DNA of 64,000 bases from Gonatopus flavifemur (lineage: Eukaryota; Arthropoda; Insecta; Hymenoptera; Dryinidae): the NCBI GenBank assembly GCA_018340375.1, contig JAFFJZ010000007.1:2294001-2358000 (forward strand). Direction: 5' to 3'. The position numbers and the translations under genes are program-made. Numbering within the stretch: the first letter of the stretch is position 1; the number at the start of each line of letters is the position of its first letter. Below, piece by piece: positions 10,673 to 22,304 of this stretch. The notes under the pieces are model-generated. The model ran no database searches, had not been told where the DNA came from, and worked only from the letters and a program-made list of their open reading frames with translations.

Positions 10673-11560
10673 ATTTTGTACAAAGTTCATGATTTTGATT
10701 CAGGATGTCATATTTTAGTATACCTGAAGTGCTCGGTGACTAACCTTATTTTCGAATGTTTTTCAAACTTGCTATAAGTGAATTTACATTCATTATCTAT
10801 TCACTATTCTGTTCCATCATTTGTTCACGATTCTGATTGCAGGATAGTGGATTCCATTAGAGATTATGGTATATCCATTATACTGTTGCCTGTAAAAAAA
10901 TGGCAAATAAACTTTAATAATCACCCTTGAGCAGGCTTGGTATGATCTTTTTCATCGATTGCCTATGATCCCAATTAGAGAAATCGACAGTGGAGCCTTC
11001 CGAAGTAGCTGGTCATCTGGTTTTGATCAGTTACTTCGGAAGGCTCCAGTAGTTGACTGTCCGTCAGATATGAGATGTCCGTGAGATATGATATATCTCT
11101 GACTTTCTGGTATGTGGAGGAATTGCCGATTAACTTGAATCTCTTCCCTTGAGCATGCTCGATATGATCCATTTGATCATTCTCCAACGACTCTAGCAGG
11201 AGAACCTGATAGTAGATTGTTCGTAAGGGGGTCATGGTATATCCGATATAAGATTCCACCTAAAAAGTGATGCATAAATTTGAATCATTATTTTCGACTA
11301 GACCTTGTATGATTTATTCGATCATCAGCCTGTGGTTCTGGTGGTAAGAACCAACAATAGCAGACTGTTCATAAGGGATTACGGTATTTCTGCTGAGCTG
11401 TTATCTGCAAAGGAATATTGTATTTTATGAATAATACATCATACAGAGCTTACCTGTGTATATAGCAATTTCCTGAATGTAGCAAATAGATTTATTTATA
11501 CCTTTCTCAAACTTTTGCTGTTTTTTTTTACAAATAACCTCTTCATCATTTATTCATTAA
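10673..11560 (+). repeat. Degenerate tandem repeats continuing the arm
   Basis: About 200-bp degenerate units share TTGAGCA(G/T)GCTTGGTATGATC-like and CCTGTGGTTC/CCTATGATCC blocks at about 10925, 11147 and 11298. The first unit is interrupted by a small hairpin (10990-11050). Beyond about 11400 the similarity fades, and 11560-12190 holds only AT-rich DNA with two copies of an ACAGGTTATTTGT-like block. Confidence 0.5.
10992..11048. other. Short hairpin insertion
   Basis: GGAGCCTTCCGAAGTA and its reverse complement close a stem of about 24 bp (two mismatches) with a 7-9 nt loop. A degenerate relative (CCTTCCAAAGTAGCTAATCC) lies at about 4590. It is probably a very small palindromic mobile or recombination-derived unit. 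Confidence 0.6.
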
Positions 11561-12189
11561 TTCATTCATGGATTTTTTCAAGTCATATATAAAAGTATAT
11601 ATAATTCCAGGTTATTTGTGTGTGTTTGATTGTTGTTATAATGACCTGTAATACCTGTAATGTAGAATTCATCCATTTTTCAATTATTCTTTTAATATTA
11701 TAATAACCTATCAACACATCGCCTAATTGACAGGTTATTTGTTTATGTTTTGACAATGTATAGACCACACTACACTGAAATCAACGCTATCGGATGTTTG
11801 GATTATAATATACATTAACTGAAGTGAATGCTATTGGATATTGGAAGAAAGGAAAGAGGACAGAATATTGGATGTTCCAAGAAGGAAAGAGACAGAATAT
11901 CTCTATTCCAATGGAAGAAACCCTCCCGAATTCCGCTGACGAACAACTATAGTCGCTATCGTGATTAAAATAATCCGAAAATGGCGATGATGATGAAGAA
12001 AAATCCTAATGTTTTGATCGCATGAAAATTTGAAACGTTTGTATCTCGGGATCGCGTGAACGGATCAACTTCGTAGTGTGCCTAATCGAAAGTGTGTATT
12101 CGGATTATATAGTAGAAGTGTAATCATTTTTTCGTGAAATTCAATGTGTGATGAGTTATTGTGGGTTAAAGATTTTTTGACTATAGAAA

Positions 12190-12450
12190 ATCTTGGTTTT
12201 CGTGTTAAGATACACGGTAGCGCACGACTTATGCTTTTTCATTTTTTTTTTCTTTCAGGGTTTTCATGTACTTGGCGTCGAGACGCTACCGCGTCTCTTG
12301 ATGCATGTAGTCGAGCTTAACATGATGCTCAATGCTTTGATGCATGATATATATTATATGGTTCAAATTATGTATATTCTATGTACCAAAAGGTCTTTTA
12401 TACCCGTATAAACAAAAGAAATAAAATAAATAAAATAAAATAAATAAAAT
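12190..12450 (+). mobile_element. SINE-like unit sharing the LINE 3' tail
   Basis: The 3' part (12300-12420, from GATGCATGTA through the GTACCAAAAGGTCTTTTATA block to an AAATAAAATAAAT tail) matches the LINE 3' end at 9665-9795. The 5' part (12190-12300) is absent from the LINE. It contains TTTTCATGTACTTGGCGTCG followed by a perfect hairpin, GAGACGC-TACC-GCGTCTC (about 12280-12297). That head recurs without the LINE tail at 16086-16126. This is the arrangement expected of a SINE mobilised by its partner LINE. I see no convincing Pol III A/B boxes, so a truncated LINE with a different 3' UTR is the alternative. Confidence 0.5.
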
Positions 12451-12514
12451 TTATTTGTCTGTATGGAAGCCTTAATTATTGGTAACCAAATTTTGTTCAC
12501 CACAAATCAATTCT

Positions 12515-12602
12515 ATTTCAGCCAACCAAAAAGTTTCTTTGCGTTCATTTCAATCAAAATTTTGTTCGGCTGGAACAAACTGTGTTTTCAGTGTGTTACA
12601 TG
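12515..12602 (-). repeat. Short dispersed repeat, copy 2
   Basis: Reverse complement of 95-178, with about 90% identity by eye. It lies just downstream of the SINE-like unit. Confidence 0.6.
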
Positions 12603-12639
12603 AATTCTGGTCCGGTTTCAGCATTCAGTGATACCGACA

Positions 12640-14592
12640 TCCTCATCTCAATGGGATTCATTAGATGTCCCACCGATTCATTAGCACGTTTCAATGACCC
12701 AGTGGCTGATTTTTTTGACGTGATTGAATATTAAATCATGAGGAACTCTATAGGAAAGCATAGAGCCTCCAAATCGAATAGAAAAAGTTTGTGCCCGATT
12801 CGGATTTCCCTTTGCGAACGAAATTCCACGAACGTCGGATGAATGATTCATTCGATGAGATAGTATCTACATTCTGAAGGTAACATATCACGTACTCAAT
12901 CCGGGCGATCACGAATAACTCAATCTTTCAAGTACTGTGAAGCAGACGACGAAGGATGTTTTCCTCTTCCTCTTAACATCGAAAATGATGTAAAGAATCT
13001 GAAATCGGTGAAAAAAAATTTTTAAACATTCTTTTCTTTCCTCACTGTGACTGACTCTGATTGGGTCTATTATGCGAGTCCTGTTTCCAACTGACAGGGA
13101 ATAGTATAACTTGCATATTAGTGTCTCGATGTGATTTCAATTCCGATCCGTCATATGGATTATTCAATATTATAGAATCCAATCCTATCGAATCGGATTA
13201 ACAAGTAGAGCCTATCTCTGATGGAATTCCTTCTGCCTACAGGTGTTCCGAATCGGCTGAACCCCGATTGGCTCTGATTGGGGCTATTGTGCGAGTCCTG
13301 TTTCCAACTCATTGGGAATAGTATAACTTACATATCAGTGTTCCAATGTAATTTCGATCTCAAATCGTCATATGTATCATTAAGTACTATAGGATCCATT
13401 TGGTCATCGGCCTACTGATTCCGATTGAGGAGTAGACCCTATCTTCGATAAAATTCCATTCGCCTACAGGTGTTTCGCTTCAGCTGAACCTCGATTGACT
13501 CTGATTGGGTAAATTGTATGATTCCTGTTCATAACTCATTCGGAATAGTGTAACTTGCATATTAGTGTCTCAATGTGATTTCGATTCCAGATCGTAATAT
13601 GAATCATTAGGTACTATAGAATCCAGTCGGTCATGCCCGGATCGATTCCGATTGAAAAATAGACCCTATCCCCGGAGGAAACCCAATTGCCTACAGCTGC
13701 GTCCAATCGGCTCAATCCCTATACACTCCGATTGGCTCAATTGTGCGATCCCAGTCTACAACTCGTTCGGAATACTGTCCCTTGTATATAGCAATTTTTC
13801 ATTGTGATTACCATCCTGTATCGCCATATGAATCATTCCCTACTATAGAATCCAATCGGCTGTCCTCCTAAAGAATCTGATTCCAAACATAAAATATTTT
13901 CAATTTGAAAAATACTCAATGAATTGAATTCGTTCGCAATGTACACGTTCCCCATTCATTCCAATTGATCCATTCCGTACATGTACCGATTTTTTCTCAA
14001 GTAATTACAGTGATTGATTCGTCCGCATGCTCATTGAATCCAATTGTATTCAATCGGGATATTGACTGCACAATGTTCTGAAACAATCTCATTCATCTCT
14101 CATTCACAACATTCTACACTTACATGGACTTTCTAGCAGTGAATCTGATTATCTATTCCATCTCAACATTACTGGGCAAATGCCGATCCATTCTCATTCA
14201 TCCATCCATTGATTTCCTTATTGATTTTGAATCACGAAAATCCCCGATTTTCTATATTCAATCCATCATTTGATCAGTGAAATGATCATTGAATATTATC
14301 AAATTCCATATGAAAATCGAAACAGTCAAATGCCTATTGAATCCAGAAACATAAATATGTTCAAACCACTTTCAATTGGATGACTCCATTCCTCTCCATT
14401 TCCCTGTGTAAGACAGTCCCTTGTTTCACCTGTACATCCCTCATTCAATACCATCCAAGGAAGCCTGTCCATTGATCACTATCCAAGCCGAGCAATTCTG
14501 ATTGGAGGTCAAACGCCAAATATCGATGCTCCAAAGTACGTACGATTCATTCAATCAGATTTGGTCGGAATCAATCGTTTCGTTCAACCAGG
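12640..14592 (+). repeat. About 225-bp degenerate tandem array ending in a CAACCAGGG terminus
   Basis: At least four units with phase markers TGATTGGGTCTAT at 13059, 13274, 13502 and 13729 (spacings 215, 228, 227). Each unit contains a GCGAGTCCTGTTTCCAACTC-like block and a TATAGAATCCAATCGG-like block. From about 13900 to 14592 the sequence is the reverse complement of 19948-20700 and ends at TCAACCAGGG followed by TA. It is therefore one arm of the same element family as 19948-24754. I could not find the other end. Nothing coding. Confidence 0.65.
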
Positions 14593-15137
14593 GTACCATC
14601 CTTCAAGGCATCTACGAATGATTTAGAAACATATACCTGAAGAACTGCAGAATTTCAACTGTCCTGGTAAAGATAAAGCCTGGAAGCGCGACGGAAGCCT
14701 AAGCTAGATGTTATTTGAGCGTAATGAGCGTCACGAAAAGTTATTTAGGCGTAATTGAGGAAACAATCGGAATATTTTCAGGCTTCATTTGTTCCAATAG
14801 CTACTCCCTTCACTCTCGGATTCTCACTAGTGCGCAGTTGTCATAACGTCAACTAGCTCTTGAACAGTCTTCGGATGCGGTAAAGCTTACAGGAGAAGAT
14901 CGAGATTATTACTTTCTTCCAACATTTGAGCCCAGATTTCCATTCAGCACCCTTGAAAATCTCTGAAACCCGTGTTACATATAACAATATAATTTTGTTC
15001 TTCATTAGAGCCAGAATGACTATATTCACGTCCACCATCGTCGATCGGCTATTTTGAATTCATTTTCTGACGTCAGATTTGAATTTCTCACCCTTCAAAA
15101 CCCCTAGGACCTCTGTTTCATGTAAATCTGCCCACAA

Positions 15138-15623
15138 CCCTGGTGAAAATGGAGCGTATACACAAGGCGAGAAGGGAACGTATACGAAGCGAAAAACGTT
15201 TCAACTCCCCCTTTCTGGAGCGTATGATACCCGCTTGCTGGAAAGTCATTATATCATACGTTCTGTATACGTTTCATAAACTTCCGATCCCGTTTCGCAT
15301 ATGCTTCATGTAACGTAATAGTAGGTTATATGGAGCGTATGCGAGTCATACCTATTCTGACTTCAAATAAAATCTTTCAGCAGTCGATGTCAAGTGGATA
15401 AGAACCCTATCATAGTAAAAGCCACCGGTTCGATTCTCACCAAAGGGTTCAATTTTTATGTCTAGATTTCTTGAATTTGTCCCGCTTTCTTTGCTTCAAT
15501 TCCCGTTCCACATACTCTTTGTATGCTTTCCATTCAAGCTTCGTATACTTTTCATTAATGTTTCTGTTATCCTCCAGCATACGCTTCGTTTACTCTTTCT
15601 TCTCCCTCCCATTTTCACCAGGG
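15138..15623. mobile_element. 486-bp TIR element, CCCTGGTGAAAATG ends
   Basis: It begins CCCTGGTGAAAATGG and ends CCATTTTCACCAGGG inside a unit of the 130-bp array. Comparison with neighbouring units (CTACAAATGCAAACTTGAC) gives an empty site of the form CACAAATGCGG and a 2-bp duplication (AA). Internally there are repeated GAGCGTATAC and TATACG motifs on both strands and a tRNA-like B-box. No transposase. Confidence 0.7.
15388..15440 (+). other. tRNA-like internal promoter boxes
   Basis: TGTCAAGTGGATAAG resembles a Pol III A box, and CCGGTTCGATTCTC (from about 15425) matches the B-box consensus GGTTCGANTCC well. The spacing is about 39 nt, slightly short for a tRNA. No cloverleaf can be drawn with confidence, so this is at best a tRNA relic or SINE head. 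Confidence 0.35.
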
Positions 15624-16063
15624 AAATGCGGAATTGACTAAATTTACGTCCGCCATGTTGGATCCGGCATCTTGAATCCGTTTTTCAACGTCAGATTCGA
15701 ATTTCTCACCCTCCAAAACCCCTAGAACTCGTGTTTCATGTGAATCCGTCTACAAATGCAAACTTGACTAAATTCACGTCCGCCATCTTGGATCCGCTAT
15801 CTTGAATTTGGGATTTGACCCCGGATTCGAATTCAGCACCCTCGAAAACTCCTAGCACCAGTGTTCCATATAAATCTGTTCACAAATGCCAAATTGACAA
15901 ATTGACTTCCGGTTCATCCTGTCCGCCATCTTGAATTCGGGATTTGACTCCAGATTCGGATTCAACACTCTCGAAAACCCCTAGAACCCATGTTCAATAA
16001 TAATTCATCGATTGAAGGCAGGATAACAATTATTCAAAGCTGCGGAGAAAATGATATATATGC

Positions 16064-16130
16064 TGTTTCTTTCATTCCTATCAAGGTTTTCATGTACTCG
16101 GCGTCGAGACGCTACCGTGTCTCTTGATAT
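16064..16130 (+). repeat. Second copy of the SINE-like head
   Basis: TTTTCATGTACTCGGCGTCG followed by the hairpin GAGACGC-TACC-GTGTCTC (one G-T pair). It matches 12255-12305, including the pyrimidine-rich TTTCTTTCA... lead. It ends at CTCTTGAT and lacks the LINE-like tail. Confidence 0.6.
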
Positions 16131-16340
16131 ATATACCCACACATCACAGATACATCCTATTCATATAATATGAATATAGTTTTCGAAATATCAAATATTT
16201 ATAAGATATGTGTTGATATCCAGCCCGCGTGTTTTATATATTGTATGTATATATTAAAATGATCAATTTTCCATATGAATTGCATATTCAATAAATATTG
16301 ACCAAATATTGTAAGAATATTTATTTCATATGTCTGGCAG

Positions 16341-16735
16341 CATAAGCATGTTATATACATATAGTAACATGATGAGGTATAAAATATTATTTTGAAGCGC
16401 CCAAGCTGATAGTTTTTGTCCCAACTTCAAAGTTGAATCACATTTTGTTTCCGCTATATCAAGATTAGGAGTGCTTTGGGGATGAGAATTATCATAATCA
16501 TATAAAACAGATCTCGTATCATGCAAGTTCAAATCAATGGTGCCATATAAATCATTCGATGCAACAGCTCCCATTCCCAACGTATCATTCTGATTGTCCG
16601 GTGGTAACATTTTAATTGAATCTCAATTTTCATCATCGAGTGGAACGTTTTCTGATACTTCATTATGGACATTAACTGCAGTAGAGGCATGTGAAAGATT
16701 TTCAATCACGGTTAATGAAGTCGCTAACCTTATTT
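16341..16735 (-). pseudogene. Unidentified coding fragment with one internal stop
   Basis: The minus strand is open from about 16735 to 16340 except for one TGA at about 16624. It reads ...LTVIENLSHASTAV...VPLDDEN-stop-DSIKMLPPDNQ... and closes with KLGQKLSAWALQNNI. Codon texture is that of real protein, unlike the neighbours. The ending (L...WALxNNI) resembles the start of a region in some transposon-associated insect proteins, but this is too short to name. An exon of a decayed gene is likely; function unknown. Confidence 0.35.
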
Positions 16736-16894
16736 TGTGGCATGATCTTTAGAGTTTGATTTTAATCCTAATCCGAATGTCAACATGACTTTCATTCAAA
16801 ATCATTATCAGGGAAATTTGGACATTGAATTCACACACACTTGTCATAACGTATAATAAATAATATTAATGAAAGTAAAGCGATGAACATTACA

Positions 16895-17036
16895 TCCCTG
16901 GTGAAAATAAAGTGTCAACGATGCAACGAATTGTTACGAAAATTGAATGCGGATGTACACCGAGCGGAGTTTTGCGCATTTTTGAATGTAAAATTACAGT
17001 CCCTCACACGAACGTACGTCATATTTTTACCAGGGA
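16895..17036. mobile_element. Small TIR element with CCCTGGTGAAAATA ends
   Basis: About 142 bp between TCCCTGGTGAAAATA and the reverse complement of TCCCTGGTAAAAATA. The flanking dinucleotides do not give a clean TA duplication. It belongs with 4156-5230, 15138-15623 and 19948-24754 by its ends only. The rest of 17040-17610 is AT-rich and holds nothing I can assign. Confidence 0.5.
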
Positions 17037-17610
17037 TACTCGAACGAATCACCGGATGATTTCTAATGATTATTTCAAGTAATGAAAACTTTGAGGTTAT
17101 GGTGAGAAAATTGGTTATGTTTATACTTTTCAATATTCTTTATCAAACAGAATGCCCCGAATAGGCATCTACGATATTGAAAAAGAGTGAATTGAGTTAT
17201 CCACATACATACCTTAATCCAAGATTAGAAAATTGGATCCCGATGCGATGCCGTTCACTAATATCAAAAAAATCCAGTGGAGTATTCATTGTTTGATACA
17301 CAACCTTTTCTCAACAATTTTCACGCGTATGATATACGTGCATATATGTGATCCATCAATTACGTGAATATTTATACAATGTAATAAAATATTGATCATC
17401 TTCGTTTGACGTACATTCAAAAATATTGTATCCACCTAATCCCCATACATGTGCAAAATATCATGAACATTTCCAATATATGTATAGAATATTAATTCAT
17501 GTACTTTTATGAATATTGTTCGTATGATATATTTTAAATATTTCATGCGTATAGACAATATTACCACACTGATTTCACATATTGTATAGACATTTTGTGC
17601 TGTGTGGGTA

Positions 17611-18753
17611 TATACCTTCTGATCAAAAAGTACCCTATTCTATTCAAACAAACCGTGCTTAAGATATTGTCGGAATCTTTTGTTTTCCATGTTATTTCAT
17701 CTGTTATTCAGCGCTCAAATGTCTGTTTGCGCCTCATTCGTTAGAAGTTAGTGCGTGTTGCCTTGTAAACGAGTCAGTGTTTGTTGTGGTCTGCGAATTT
17801 CGCAATGTCGAATTTGGTTGAGCAAAGAGTTTGTCTAAAACTTTGTGTTTTCAACAAAATTTCATGTGCGGAAGCGTTGAAGATGTTAACAGAAACCTAC
17901 GGGGACTCGATGATGTCGAAAACACAAGCGTACGAGTGGTACAAAGAGTTTAAAGCAGGTCGTATTGTGGTTGATGATTTGCCTCGTTCCGGTTGTCCAT
18001 CCACCAGTATCACTGACGAAAATATTGATAAAATCAAAGAAATCGTCCTCGCAAATCGTCGTGTGAGCATCAGAGAGATAGCATTCGATCTTGGTGTCTC
18101 GTTCGGATCAGTGCAGAACGTTATGCACAATATTTTGGCCATGAGACGAGTTGAAGCATGGCTTGTGCCGAGAGTGTTGAATTTGTTGCAGGAACAGCAT
18201 GGCATTGATGTTGCTAAACAAATGCTTTCTTTGGGCCAAAATGTTATCGAAGGCATCATTACCGGTGACGAAACATGGGTTCATGAACACGGCATCGAAA
18301 CTAACCAACAATCATCGGAATGGCGCTTTTCAGACGAGTCAAAACCTAAAAAACCGCGACAGAGTCGATCTAAAATCAAGGTTTTGTTGACTGTTTTCTT
18401 TTATTGCCGTGGTTCAGTCCATTATTATTTGAACAATGTTCATACCGTTCCTCAAGCTCTGTGTTCACCTGATATTCCTTGTGATTTTTCCCTATTCCCA
18501 CGACCCAAGTTATACCACTCCGCGGAAAGCGTTTTGAAACGATTGAGGCAATAAAGTACAATTCGCAGAAGGAGCTGAAGGCGATTCAGAAAAGGGCCTA
18601 TGAAAAATGTTTTGAAAATTGGAAGAAGCGTTGAAATATGTGTATTGCTTGCAATGGAGAATACTTCGAAGGGAATAAAGTGAATATCGATGAATAATTG
18701 AACCGTCTTCGTTTCATTAAAAAATTTCGGGTACTTTTTAATCAGAAGGTATA
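17611..18753 (+). mobile_element. Mariner family 1, copy 1 (internally deleted, both TIRs present)
   Basis: Left TIR TATACCTTCTGATCAAAAAG at 17611; right TIR, read inward, TATACCTTCTGATTAAAAAG ending at 18753. TA dinucleotides flank both. The body is about 1.14 kb, against about 1.3 kb for intact mariners. An almost identical left half lies at 22305-23190. Confidence 0.9.
17805..18684 (+). pseudogene. Mariner transposase remnant, copy 1
   Basis: Start MSNLVEQRVCLKLC is chosen as the conserved mariner N terminus; the longer open frame from 17781 is upstream UTR. The paired HTH DNA-binding half is intact (CAEALKMLTETYGD..., RSGCPSTSITDENI). The first catalytic Asp is present in ITGDETWVHE. The block from the second catalytic Asp region (HHDNAPAH) is missing. 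After about residue 205 the reading passes from VFFYCRGSVHY to CSPDIPCDFSLFPRPKL, a relic of the third motif, and then shifts frame into a C terminus with AYEKCFENWKKR. No activity is expected. Confidence 0.85.
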
Positions 18754-18759
18754 TACGTA

Positions 18760-19140
18760 TAGGGCGGAGGAAATTTCCTCCGAGATCACCTATTTTTTCA
18801 GAGAAAGATTAAAAAAAAATAGGACTCGTCCGATTCCGATAAAAAAACGGCATCTCGGAAAGGGCTTCAGGAAAGTCCCCAATAAATTTCAATCCATTTC
18901 GTCCACTTCCTCCAGAGCTATCCCATATACAGACAAACAGACACCCAGACAGACGGACAGACTCACAGACAACCCCATGGATTATCAATCAGTATTGCAT
19001 GCAATGAAAAACTGTGCAACTCCCAATTTGATTCTTCAAATGTTCCAAAAGGTACTGTCACACGGCACGATAGCGGGTGCAATAGGCACTCTGTGTTTGG
19101 TATACTATGTGTACCGATGAGTACCTAAAAAGCTGGGCAA
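18760..19140 (-). repeat. Dispersed repeat R1, copy 1
   Basis: Reverse complement of much of 26640-27020. Shared landmarks: a CTATTTTTTnAGAnAAA / GGTGATCTC block, an AGACAnACAGACAnnCAGACAGAC oligomer tract, GGTGCAATAGGCnnTCnGTG, and TATAC...ACCGATGAGT(A/G)CCTAAAAA. The 140-residue open frame here is accidental. The family is unrecognised. Confidence 0.6.
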
Positions 19141-19189
19141 AACTATAGGGAGTTCTTGAACGTGCTTGGAACTTGGTACTGGGAAGGTC

Positions 19190-19560
19190 ATGAGGTCGCT
19201 GATTACGAATTTGATGTCGAAATCTCGAAATTCAGAATGGCGGATCCAATATGGCGGACGGAAACCCCAGAATTCCTTCCAAACTCGGCAATCAGAGGTT
19301 TTGGGGATTGCTGATGACGACTCTATTGTCGAAACCCTGAAATTCAAAATCACGGATGCAATATGGTGGACGAAACTCCCAAAATTCAACGAAATTCCCT
19401 TCAACCTCGGTACCCTGGGGTTTTCGGAGTCCAATATTGTGGACTTGATTCCAAAATTCGAATGATATTCCGTAAGAAGCATGTGTAAGGGGCTTTTTAG
19501 AATTGCTGACTGCGAATTCGAGGTCCAGATTTAGAAATAACATGGTGGTGAATACAATAT
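19190..19560 (+). repeat. ATGGCGGA tandem repeat family, second locus
   Basis: About 130-bp units containing AATGGCGGATCCAATATGGC and GGTTTTnGGG(A/G)TTGCTGA blocks, at about 19190-19320, 19320-19440 and 19440-19540. Related in opposite orientation to 14850-16010. The open frames on both strands (19105-19482 and 19166-19465) come from the repeat, not a gene. Confidence 0.6.
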
Positions 19561-20859
19561 ACTAAGTCTTGCAAACAAATTACACTATACAATTCATGAC
19601 AATAATGAAGCGATTATCACTTTATCTCATTGTACAAAATCAAAAATTCCGGGTGACGCATTATATGCAAGAGGAAGTACATGTTTAATCATCCGCGTCT
19701 TCATCATCATTACTACTTTTATCAGTATGATCAATAGAGACAGCGGCAGAATCATCGTCCTCATTTCAAACCCCAACATTTCCCTCTCCACAGAGTAGAT
19801 TCTTTGCTTCTGGCAAGAACTCGTTAATTCTTTTTTCAGAAGTTCCCGCAAACTCAACATGTGAGGATCTAATGTAATCAATAGCCTGAGAAACGTATCC
19901 TGCGTGGTCTCAATACGTGAAATCTTGCGAGAAAAATCTTCTCTGTACCCTGCTTAAAATAAACGATTGATTCTGATCAAATCTGATTGAATGAATAGTA
20001 CGTACTTTGGAGCATCAATATTTGACGATTGAGCCTCAATCAGAATTGGTCAGATTCAATCAGAACCAATAGACATGCTTTGATGAATGGTACTGAATCA
20101 GGGACATACAGGTGAAACAAGGGACACTTCTTCACAGGGAAATGGGGGAAAAAACGTAATCAGATCGAATGCGGTTTGAACATATTCAAGTTTCTGGATT
20201 CAATAGTCATTTAAACATTTCGATTTTCGCATGATATTTGATAGGATTCAATGATCGTTTCACTGATTGCAATCCAATCAGAATCAAATGGTGGATTGGA
20301 AATAGAAAAATCGGAGATTATATTGATTGGGAATTAATACGGAAATCAACGGATGGACGAATGGGGATGAATCGGCATTTGCCCAGTAATGTTGAAACGC
20401 AATAGAAAATGAGATTGAATAGGAGAAAGAACAATATAAACGGGGAATGGTGGCGATGAGGAATAAATGAGATTGAATCAGAACATTGTGCACTCGATAT
20501 CCCGATTGAATACAATTGGATTTATTGAGCATGCCAACGAATCAACCAATATAAATACTTGAGAATCAATCGGTAAATGTACGGAGTTGAGGAATCGCAA
20601 TGAATAGGGAATTTGAACTTTGTGAGCGAATTTGATTCGTTGAAAGTTTTTCCAGTTAAAAATATTGTCAGAGGGCTGTACATTCGGAATCAGATCCATT
20701 AGGAGAATAGCTGATTCGATTTTACAGTATTCAGTGATTCATGATACGATTGAGACTCAAAAACTCACTGTAATACTGATATGCAATTTTTCATTTTTTC
20801 AAGGTAGATTCAATTGAGGTTGAAAGTATTCACCTAGTCGGAGTCAAGGAGAGTTTTGC

Positions 20860-22300
20860 TAATTCTAAATCTCTCTGAGCGAGTGAGATTCCATCAGGAA
20901 TGGGCTCTGTTTCTCAATTGGTTTCGATATGATAATGAACGATTGAATGCTATAATATTCAATGAATTGCACAATTGACCGCATCGGATTCAATAGGGAT
21001 GTAGCCGATTCAAAAAATCTGTAGGCGACTGGAATTCTATCAGAAATAGGCACTACTACTCAATCGGATTTGATAAGAACATGACCAATAGCGTTCTATA
21101 GTATTCAATGATTTACATTACGATACGGGATGGAAATCACGCTCAGCCACTGATATACAAGGTGCACTTCTGCAAGTGAGTTGTACACAGGAATCGCCTC
21201 ATTTACCCAGTCGGATTCAATGAGCGTTCAGTCAATTTGAAACATCTGGAACCGAGTGGACCTTCATCAGTGTAGGATCTACTACTCAATCGGATTCGAT
21301 AGTGGTATGACCGATGACATTCTATCGTATTCTTTGAGCCGCATCACGGTATGAAATGCAAATCACACTGAGACGCTAATATACGAGGTACACTATTCTG
21401 AGTGTTTCGCGAACAGCAATCTCATGATTGACCCAATGGGATGTAATGGGGGCCGAGCTGATTCTAAACATTTGTAGGCGAATTAAATTTTCCCAGAGAT
21501 CGGGTCTACTACTCAATCGGATCCAATAGGAATATGACCGACTGGATTCTATCGTACTCGTCAAGTTATATTAAGATGTGGAATGGGAAGCATACCGAAA
21601 CACTGATTATGCAAATGGTACCATTCACAATGAGCTATAAAGAGGAATCGCACGACTGACCCAAGTGGATCCAATGGGGGTTTAACCAATCCAAAACATT
21701 TGTTTGTGAATCAAATTTCTTCAGAGACAGACTCTAGTACTGAACCGGATTCGCTACGGGTACGATGGATTGAATTCTATCGTAATCAGTGAGTCATATG
21801 ACGATACACAATAATATCACGCCAAAACATGGTTTTGCAAATTACACTATTCAAAATGAGTTGTAAAAATAAATTGCACAACTGACCCAATCGGATCCAA
21901 TGGGCAATTCGCCGATTCACAACATCTGTTTGCGAATAAAATTCCATCCAAGATAGACTGTACTACTCAATCGGATTCGATAGAGACATGACCAATTGGA
22001 TTTTATAGAATTCTATAGTTCACTGGTTCATATCCCGATAGAGGATGGGAATCATACTGAGATGCTGATATACAAGGTATACTGTTGCAACTAAGTTGTA
22101 AACAGGAATCGCCCAATTGTCTCAATCGGATTCAATAGAGGTTTAGTCGACTCAGAAAATCTGTAGACGAATGAAATTCTATTAAAGAGAGGTTCTACGA
22201 CTCAATCGGATCCGATCATGGTATAGCCGATTGGATTGTATCTTATTCAATGAGTCATATCAATATACGGAATCTAAACCACACTGAACACCCTGAAAAG
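20860..22300 (-). repeat. About 225-bp degenerate tandem array, inverted copy
   Basis: Six or seven units in reverse orientation to 13059-13870. Phase markers are the TCTGTAGGCGA-type blocks at about 21020, 21240, 21470, 21690, 21925 and 22158 (spacing 220-235). Every unit holds an AATCGGATTCAAT-type core and a GATACGGGATGGAAATCAC-like block. The array stops where mariner copy 2 begins. Confidence 0.7.
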
Positions 22301-22304
22301 TATT

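Larger units (their letters stand above)
14850..16010 (-). repeat. About 130-bp tandem repeats with CGTCCGCCATCTTGGATCCG core
   Basis: Successive units at about 14930-15060, 15060-15135, 15625-15760, 15760-15880 and 15890-16000 repeat three blocks: gaattcagcaccctcgaaaa, aacccctagaac, and CGTCCGCCATCTTGGATCCG or variants. The family recurs in opposite orientation at 19190-19560 and 27330-27540. It is interrupted by a TIR element at 15138-15623. Non-coding. Confidence 0.7.
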
